A stretch of DNA of 64,000 bases from 55-13 sp964501275 (GTDB lineage Bacteria > Armatimonadota > Fimbriimonadia > Fimbriimonadales > Fimbriimonadaceae), in contig CAZCSP010000010.1 of the NCBI GenBank assembly GCA_964501275.1, positions 62,001 to 126,000 of the forward strand, read 5' to 3'. Position 1 is the stretch's first letter, and each line of letters opens with the position of its first letter. Below are positions 59,033 to 64,000 of this stretch, piece by piece. Made by a program: the position numbers and the translations under genes. Below the pieces are notes generated by a model. The model was given only the letters and a program-made list of their open reading frames with translations, was not told the DNA's origin and made no database searches.

Positions 59033-59950
59033 TTGAACTGGGAACTCCTGCCACAGCAGTTGGTCATCGGAATCCAATTGGGCGCCGTTTATGCGCTTAT
59101 CGCCTTGGGATACACGATGGTCTACGGGGTGCTCCGCTTTATAAACTTCGCCCACGGCGACGTTTACATGGTGGGCGCGTACCTGGCGTACTACACATCG
59201 ATGCAGTGGTTCGACCGCCACACGATGAACCCCTACCTGCTCCTGCTTATCATGCTGATGATCTCGATGGTAGGATGCGCCATTCTTGGCCTCAGCGTCG
59301 AGCGCATCGCTTATCGCCCGTTGAGAAACGCCCCCAAGATCGCCGTTCTCATTACCGCTATCGGCGTCTCGCTGTTCATCGAGTACGGTGGAAAGTTTTT
59401 CTTCAAAACATCGCCCAAGCCTTCGATTTCCCAAGACGTGAACGTCTTTAGCAAGCCGATCAACCTCGGCGGCATCACCTTCGACGGCAGCCAGCTCACC
59501 GTACTCGGCGTCACCTTGGTCCTGATGGCAGGCCTTTGGTTCTTCGTTACCCACACCCGCACCGGAAGGGCGATGCGCGCAGTCTCCCACGACTTTGGAG
59601 CGGCCTCGTTGATGGGTATTAACGTTAACCGAATCGTCGCCATCACCTTCGGCATCGGCTCGGCCCTGGCGGGTGCAGGGGGCATGATGAACGCCACCGC
59701 CATCGGTACCCCGCTCGACCCGTTCTACGGCCTGATTCCCGGCGTCAAGGCGTTCGTCGCCGCCGTGCTTGGAGGAATTGGCAACATCCCCGGTGCGGTC
59801 GTGGGCGGCCTTATCATGGGCGTCATGGAGACTATGATCGTTTGGGTGGGCTATGGAGGTTATAAGGACGCCGTTGCATTCGTCCTCCTGATCGTCATTT
59901 TGCTCATCAAGCCCAGTGGCCTCTTTGGAAGCACGGTGGAGAAAGTCTGA
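59033..59950 (+). CDS. livH: Branched-chain amino acid ABC transporter permease LivH
   Basis: A membrane permease of 305 residues from a TTG start. Seen: GIQLGAVYALIALGYTMVYG VLRFINFAHGDVYMVGAYLA, typical of LivH, RIAYRPLRNAPKIAVLITAI, and the ATPase-coupling EAA-like GRAMRAVSHDFGAASLMGIN. GIPGVKAFVAAVLGGIGNIP closes the core. GAGGATG lies about 8 bases upstream of the start. It ends one base inside livM. Confidence 0.94.
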   Translation: MNWELLPQQLVIGIQLGAVYALIALGYTMVYGVLRFINFAHGDVYMVGAYLAYYTSMQWFDRHTMNPYLLLLIMLMISMVGCAILGLSVERIAYRPLRNAPKIAVLITAIGVSLFIEYGGKFFFKTSPKPSISQDVNVFSKPINLGGITFDGSQLTVLGVTLVLMAGLWFFVTHTRTGRAMRAVSHDFGAASLMGINVNRIVAITFGIGSALAGAGGMMNATAIGTPLDPFYGLIPGVKAFVAAVLGGIGNIPGAVVGGLIMGVMETMIVWVGYGGYKDAVAFVLLIVILLIKPSGLFGSTVEKV

Positions 59951-61383
59951 TGGCAACCGTAGCGGCAACTTACAACGCGCAGAAGTTTTGGACGACCCGC
60001 CTGGTCAGCATGGTCGCGGTGTTCGTCGTTCTCTTTCTGATCCAGATTCTTGTGATCCCCCAACTGAACGGCTACGATGTGCGCATTCTGACACTGGCGC
60101 TCTTCATGTCTACCCTGGCCGTCAGCCTCAATATTATCAACGGCATCACCGGTCAGTTTTCCATGGGCCACGCGGCCTTCTATGTAGTCGGGGCCTATGC
60201 GGGCGGAAAGCTGACGTCGGCCCAATACCAAAACGTGACCATGCCCGATCAGCTTTGGCTGCTGATTGCGATCCTGTTTGGAGCGGGCATAGCGAGTCTG
60301 GCGGGCATCATCGTCGGACTTCCGTCTTTGCGCCTCAAAGGCGATTATCTCGCGATCGTCACGATGGGCTTCGGCGAGATCGTCCGCATCTTCATAAACA
60401 ATCAGGACGGAGGCAAAGAGGCGATCTTCGGCCTGGATCTGGGCGGCAGCTACCAACTCAAAGTCGGGCAAAAACTCACCGAGTTTTGGCACGTTGGCTT
60501 GCTTCTGGTCATCACCATCGCCCTCAGCCGAAACCTCCTCAAGACCATCCACGGCTTGGCCTTCCTTTCGACTCGGGAAGATGAGTTGGCAGCCTCGGCA
60601 GTGGGCGTGAATACCACCAAGACGAAGGTGGCCGCCTTCGTTCTCGGAGCAGCTCTCGCCGGAGCAGCGGGAGTTCTCTTCGCCCACTTCAACACCACCG
60701 TCGCCCCCGACGACGGCTCGATGGCGCAGAGCTTCTTGATCGTCGCGATGGTCGTTATTGGCGGCATGGGAAGCATCACTGGCGCGGCTATTGCCGGGTT
60801 CGCCCTCTCCATCGTCCCCGAAGCCCTCCGCCGCTTCCCACCGATCTCCGCGATCGACCTGATGGGGATCGTATTGGGGATCATCATTGCGATCCTCATT
60901 TCAAATGTGGTGAGAAACCGCTCGTTCACGATGTCCAACGGCTGGCAATCGACGATGAAGTTCTTCGGATATGTTCTCTGCGCTGCTCTCGCCTATGCGG
61001 CCTTCCTCAACTTCCAGTCGTCGGTTTCTCCAGTGATCAAGGGCGTTTTTATTCTCCTCGCTGTGTTTACCGTCGTGGCCCTACTCTTTACCAAGGCCAA
61101 GGAGTCGCTACCCAATTTCGGATACTTCCTCGTCTTGGTCGGCGTGGTCCTCGCCATCAAGATTCCAATATCGGCCATCCTGCACCGCATACCGCTGATC
61201 GAAACGAACCTCGGCTCCACAACTTACACCCCCAGCGATCTGCGGTGGGCTATTTTTGCGGTCGCGTTGGTGACGGTCATGATCGTCCGTCCCCAGGGAA
61301 TCCTCGGCCATCACGAATGGTCTTGGAGCGTCCTCGGCAAGATGTTCGGCATGAAGACCCCCTCCCAGGAGATCTCGGCGTGA
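59950..61383 (+). CDS. livM: Branched-chain amino acid ABC transporter permease LivM with extra membrane segment
   Basis: 477 residues, over 100 longer than many LivM proteins. The core is normal: LAVSLNIINGITGQFSMGHA AFYVVGAYAG, GLPSLRLKGDYLAIVTMGFG EIVRI, LSTREDELAASAVGVNTTKT and IGGMGSITGAAIAGFALSIV. Between MGIVLGIIIAILISNVVRNR and the usual end RWAIFAVALVTVMIVRPQGI lies an extra block of about 110-120 residues with several further membrane helices. It overlaps livG by 4 bp (GTGA). Confidence 0.92.
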   Translation: MATVAATYNAQKFWTTRLVSMVAVFVVLFLIQILVIPQLNGYDVRILTLALFMSTLAVSLNIINGITGQFSMGHAAFYVVGAYAGGKLTSAQYQNVTMPDQLWLLIAILFGAGIASLAGIIVGLPSLRLKGDYLAIVTMGFGEIVRIFINNQDGGKEAIFGLDLGGSYQLKVGQKLTEFWHVGLLLVITIALSRNLLKTIHGLAFLSTREDELAASAVGVNTTKTKVAAFVLGAALAGAAGVLFAHFNTTVAPDDGSMAQSFLIVAMVVIGGMGSITGAAIAGFALSIVPEALRRFPPISAIDLMGIVLGIIIAILISNVVRNRSFTMSNGWQSTMKFFGYVLCAALAYAAFLNFQSSVSPVIKGVFILLAVFTVVALLFTKAKESLPNFGYFLVLVGVVLAIKIPISAILHRIPLIETNLGSTTYTPSDLRWAIFAVALVTVMIVRPQGILGHHEWSWSVLGKMFGMKTPSQEISA

Positions 61384-62144
61384 GCATCCTGAGCCTCCAA
61401 GAAGCTACGATCCGCTTTGGCGGTCTGGTGGCGGTCGACCGGGTCACCTTTGACCTTGAGGAGGGCGATCTGTTTGGCCTGATCGGCCCCAACGGTGCGG
61501 GCAAGACCACTTGCTTTAACCTTATTACGGGCGTCTACAAGCCTACCAGCGGGGCCATTCTCTTCAAGGGCAAATCCATCGCCGGATTCCCACCCAACAA
61601 GATTGCCAACCTGGGAATCTGCCGGACGTTCCAAAATATCCGCCTCTTCGGCTCCCTCTCGGTCCTGGAGAACGTAGTTGTCGGCGGGTTCCTGCGTCAA
61701 AAAACCAGTTTGGCAAGCGCCCTGACCTACCTGCCGTCGGTCATCAAGGAGACGGATAAGTATCGCGATAAGGCGATGGAACTGCTCAAGGTGGTGAACC
61801 TGGAGGATGTGGCGAATGTGCGCAGCCGGGACCTTCCGTACGGCAAGCAGCGCCGCCTGGAGATCGCCCGCGCGATGGCCACCGAGCCTCAGTTGTTACT
61901 CCTCGACGAGCCTGCAGCCGGTATGAACCCCCAGGAGAAAGTGGACCTAATGGAAGACGTCCGCCACATCCGAGACCAGTTCAAGATGACCGTCCTCCTT
62001 ATCGAGCACGACATGAAGTTTGTGATGGGTCTCTGTGAAAAGATCGTCGTATTGGACCACGGCGAAGAGATCGCTTATGGCCCGCCAGATGAGATTCGCA
62101 ACGATCCCAAGGTGATTGCGGCCTACCTGGGCGAAGCGGTTTAA
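61380..62144 (+). CDS. livG: Branched-chain amino acid ABC transporter ATP-binding protein LivG
   Basis: A protein of 254 residues from GTG 61380. ATRIRFGGLVAVDRVTF-like start, Walker A GPNGAGKTT, GICRTFQNIRLFGSLSVLEN VVVG typical of LivG, signature PYGKQRRLEIARAMA, Walker B LLLLDEPAAGMNP and LIEHDMKFVMGLCEKIVVLD. It overlaps livM. A LivF-type second ATPase gene does not follow, so LivG may act as a homodimer or use a LivF encoded elsewhere. Confidence 0.93.
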   Translation: MSILSLQEATIRFGGLVAVDRVTFDLEEGDLFGLIGPNGAGKTTCFNLITGVYKPTSGAILFKGKSIAGFPPNKIANLGICRTFQNIRLFGSLSVLENVVVGGFLRQKTSLASALTYLPSVIKETDKYRDKAMELLKVVNLEDVANVRSRDLPYGKQRRLEIARAMATEPQLLLLDEPAAGMNPQEKVDLMEDVRHIRDQFKMTVLLIEHDMKFVMGLCEKIVVLDHGEEIAYGPPDEIRNDPKVIAAYLGEAV

Positions 62145-62156
62145 CCCAGCCGTCCC

Positions 62157-62183
62157 CCCCCAAAAAAGCCACCGTTTTGGGGG
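62157..62183. terminator. Hairpin after livG
   Basis: CCCCCAAAA (62157-62165) and TTTTGGGGG (62175-62183) form a perfect 9-bp stem around AAGCCACCG, 12 bases after the livG stop. No U-run follows the G-rich side, so termination is uncertain. Confidence 0.45.
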
Positions 62184-62266
62184 AGACAGACTGTCGTGGA
62201 AATTGGCCGAGGATCAACCCACCGCAACGTCCCTCTCTGTTTCGGAGTAACCTTAAAACCAGAACC

Positions 62267-62782
62267 ATGAAGAAACTTGCGCTTATTCCCCTCATCGCTC
62301 TCTTCTGCGGAGCCGCCGCCCAAATCCATCCAGTCGAGGATTTCAAGAATAAGCCGGTGCCCAACTTCAAGCTGATCTCAACTACCGGCCAGGCTATCAC
62401 CCCGGCTTCGATGAAGGGCAAGGTTTACTTGATCGACTTCTGGGCCACCTGGTGCGGACCGTGCAAGGCGGCGATGCCGACCCTGCAGAAGTTGCACAAC
62501 AAGTACCGGTCGAAGGGCTTCTCGGTGATTGGGGCGAACATCTTGGAGAGCGGCGCGGACAAGGCCAATATCGCCGGGAAGTTCAAGCAGGCGGCCAAGT
62601 ACACCTACACTTTCACCAAGCAGACGCCGGAAGCCGAGAAATTTGCAGAAACCCTCAAGGTCCAAGGGATTCCCACGTTCCTGCTTGTAGATAAGAAAGG
62701 CGTCATCCGCCACGTCGAAGTTGGGTTCGATCCCAAGCATGAAGCGGATTTGGATAAGCGGATCGCCGCGCTGCTGAAGTAG
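62267..62782 (+). CDS. TlpA/ResA-like secreted thioredoxin
   Basis: A protein of 171 residues with a signal peptide (LALIPLIALFCGAAAQ) and a thioredoxin domain: FKLISTTGQAITPASMKGKV, YLIDFWATWCGPCKAAMPTL with the Cys-Gly-Pro-Cys active site, and cis-Pro region VQGIPTFLLVDKKGVIRHVE. It acts in envelope thiol reduction, for example in cytochrome c maturation or protein repair. ATG 62267 begins the signal peptide. Confidence 0.9.
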   Translation: MKKLALIPLIALFCGAAAQIHPVEDFKNKPVPNFKLISTTGQAITPASMKGKVYLIDFWATWCGPCKAAMPTLQKLHNKYRSKGFSVIGANILESGADKANIAGKFKQAAKYTYTFTKQTPEAEKFAETLKVQGIPTFLLVDKKGVIRHVEVGFDPKHEADLDKRIAALLK

Positions 62783-62850
62783 GTTCTAACGCGGAGCGTG
62801 TACGGATTCGCTAACCGAAGCGCGACCTGGGCTACTATTCCAAGCCTCTT

Positions 62851-62900
62851 CCCTGACCTGGCAGGTCAGGGGACGCATGGGCAGGCTGCCCATGCCACGG
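62851..62900. repeat. Double-hairpin dispersed repeat, copy 2
   Basis: CCTGACCT-GGC-AGGTCAGG followed by CATGGGCAG-G-CTGCCCATG. It matches 31958-32007 at 46 of 50 positions in the same orientation. It directly abuts the stop codon of the minus-strand fliL gene and lies between convergent genes. Confidence 0.82.
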
Positions 62901-63467
62901 TTACTGGGTGGCCCAACTGACGAAGAGAATTTTTAGAACTGGCCCTTTGGCTGAGTCCCAGCCTTCGGGAATCTTGGCGGGCTTCTTCTCTTTCTTTTCC
63001 TTGGTCTCCTCTTCGTCCTCGTCGTCGTCTTCGTCCTTCTCTTTCTTCTTTTCCTCTTCCGGTTCTGCCAGCAGCTTGTTCAGCTCCGCGGCCAGTTCCC
63101 GCTTCAGATTCCTCAGACCGTCCAGGGTAGCCACGGAGCGGACGCTGGTGGACTGAAGCTTCATGTTGATTGCGTCTTGAACCGGCGCCAAGTCGTGCTC
63201 CACTTTGGCCTTGTCGAATCCTTCCTTCAACTGGATCGAGATCTTGGTTCGGACATAGGAGTTGCGCTCCGCCATGTTGGTGAGGAACTCATCCTTGATT
63301 TCGACGATCGCGCCGAGCTTGACCTTTGGCTCCTTCTTCTCGTCCCCTCCGCGCATCTTCATGCCAAAGAACCCGCCTCCGCCGAGGACGAGCGCGAGAA
63401 CGATGATGATTGGCAGCTTGCCCTTTTTCTTTTTCCCTTCCGGAGCTTCTTTCGCCTGTTCAGACAT
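62901..63467 (-). CDS. fliL: Flagellar basal body-associated protein FliL
   Basis: Single-span inner-membrane protein that forms rings around the stator and supports motor torque. 188 residues: Lys-rich cytoplasmic start, membrane helix (LPIIIVLALVLGGGGFFGM), periplasmic domain with LGAIVEIKDEFLTNMAERNS, VRTKISIQLKEGFDKAKVEH and the helix SVATLDGLRNLKRELAAELN, ending in VLKILFVSWATQ. An extra ~35-residue Lys/Glu/Asp-rich block separates the last helix from the last strand. ATG 63467 is preferred over 63488. Confidence 0.88.
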   Translation of the reverse strand: MSEQAKEAPEGKKKKGKLPIIIVLALVLGGGGFFGMKMRGGDEKKEPKVKLGAIVEIKDEFLTNMAERNSYVRTKISIQLKEGFDKAKVEHDLAPVQDAINMKLQSTSVRSVATLDGLRNLKRELAAELNKLLAEPEEEKKKEKDEDDDEDEEETKEKKEKKPAKIPEGWDSAKGPVLKILFVSWATQ

Positions 63468-63536
63468 CCCGCTCTTCTTGTTCCACATTCGAGCCCGTAA
63501 TTCACATGGGGTTTGGAACACTTGACGGGTACCTTT

Positions 63537-64000
63537 ATGCCAATGGCTTCCCTGCGATCCCTTCCCCTCTCCGACGTTAAAATCATCGACCCCTTTTGGT
63601 CCCGCTACCACCGGGAGTTGCTTGCCAAGGGACTGCTTTCCCAGCATGAGCAACTGGTCAAGACCGACCGGCTGAAGAACTTTGAGCGGGCGGCTTCGCG
63701 GGAGTCGGGCGGGTTTCTGGGCTTTCGATTCAACGACAGCGACGTTTACAAGTGGATCGAGGCGGTCGCCTATGCGCTCCACCACGGCGACTCCCCCGAA
63801 CTCAAGCAGGCGATGGACGAAGCGATCGACCTCATCGCGGCGGCGCAGGAGGACAGCGGCTACCTGAATACCTATTTCCAGCTCATGCACCCCGACATGA
63901 AGTGGCGCAACCTGAATGCGATGCACGAGATGTACTGCGCGGGGCACCTGATCGAGGCGGCGGTGGCGGTTTTTGAGGCGACAGGGGATCGGCGGCTGTT
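63537..64000 (+). CDS. GH127/DUF1680 family glycosidase, 3'-truncated
   Basis: The first ~154 residues are visible; the frame is open to the window end. LPLSDVKIIDPFWSRYHREL, FRFNDSDVYKWIEAVAYALH, LIAAAQEDSGYLNTYFQLMH and NAMHEMYCAGHLIEAAVAVF are the (alpha/alpha)6-barrel blocks of beta-L-arabinofuranosidases of GH127. It would release L-arabinofuranose from plant-type glycans; the catalytic Cys and Glu lie outside the window. ATG 63537 or 63543, same frame. Divergent from fliL. Confidence 0.88.
   Translation, partial: MPMASLRSLPLSDVKIIDPFWSRYHRELLAKGLLSQHEQLVKTDRLKNFERAASRESGGFLGFRFNDSDVYKWIEAVAYALHHGDSPELKQAMDEAIDLIAAAQEDSGYLNTYFQLMHPDMKWRNLNAMHEMYCAGHLIEAAVAVFEATGDRRL

Noticed and set aside
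58946..59968. Long open frame antisense to livH
   Set aside because: Shadow of a typical permease gene inside a co-directional operon.

Overview
The window looks like a chromosomal segment of an Armatimonadota bacterium, probably Fimbriimonadales. This is inferred from gene content and protein style: a prepilin-like H-X9-DG-type protein with the FTLIELLVVIAIIAILA...FPVFAQAK start, a PEP-CTERM protein, abundant lipoproteins and PPC/DUF4397 secreted proteins, flagellar genes, and many long intergenic inverted repeats. No taxonomic marker such as 16S rRNA is present, so this remains an inference.

Layout. 1-5.2 kb: the 3' part of pheT, a convergent polytopic membrane protein, and the two E1 genes of a pyruvate dehydrogenase. 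5.5-7.9 kb: a PEP-CTERM trypsin-like protein, a small membrane protein and a secreted dienelactone hydrolase. 8-14.9 kb: an accessory stretch on the minus strand with an AlkD-like repair protein, a secreted lysozyme-like protein, an HNH nuclease, a three-gene HicA toxin / HicB antitoxin / SecB-like chaperone module, and a primase-polymerase/helicase replication protein that carries palindromic inserts in frame. 14.9-23.1 kb: the branched-chain amino acid operon ilvB-ilvN-(GT4)-ilvC-(ABC ATPase)-(EEP)-ilvD, preceded by a complete attenuator with a Leu/Val/Ile leader peptide. 23.1-29.8 kb: carA, a transglutaminase-like protein without the usual catalytic residues, and a flagellar hook cluster fliK-flgD-TIGR02530-flgE. 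30-32 kb: two small toxin-antitoxin pairs and an ankyrin protein. 32-49 kb: mainly metabolic and secreted proteins, tRNA-Arg, accB, M32 carboxypeptidase and a hybrid histidine kinase. 49-57.6 kb: rpsJ and tuf, a third PIN toxin pair, greA, a polysaccharide export ABC pair, a ribokinase-like kinase. 57.7-64 kb: livK-livH-livM-livG without livF, a TlpA-like thioredoxin, fliL and the start of a GH127 glycosidase.

How it fits together. The ilv operon and the liv importer give coupled synthesis and uptake of branched-chain amino acids. The most notable features are the HicAB-SecB tripartite module with an extended antitoxin tail, the ilv attenuator whose leader appears to be leaderless, the recurring 12-nt distance between -10 boxes and start codons, the palindromic inserts inside coding genes, and several families of dispersed palindromes sitting at gene ends.
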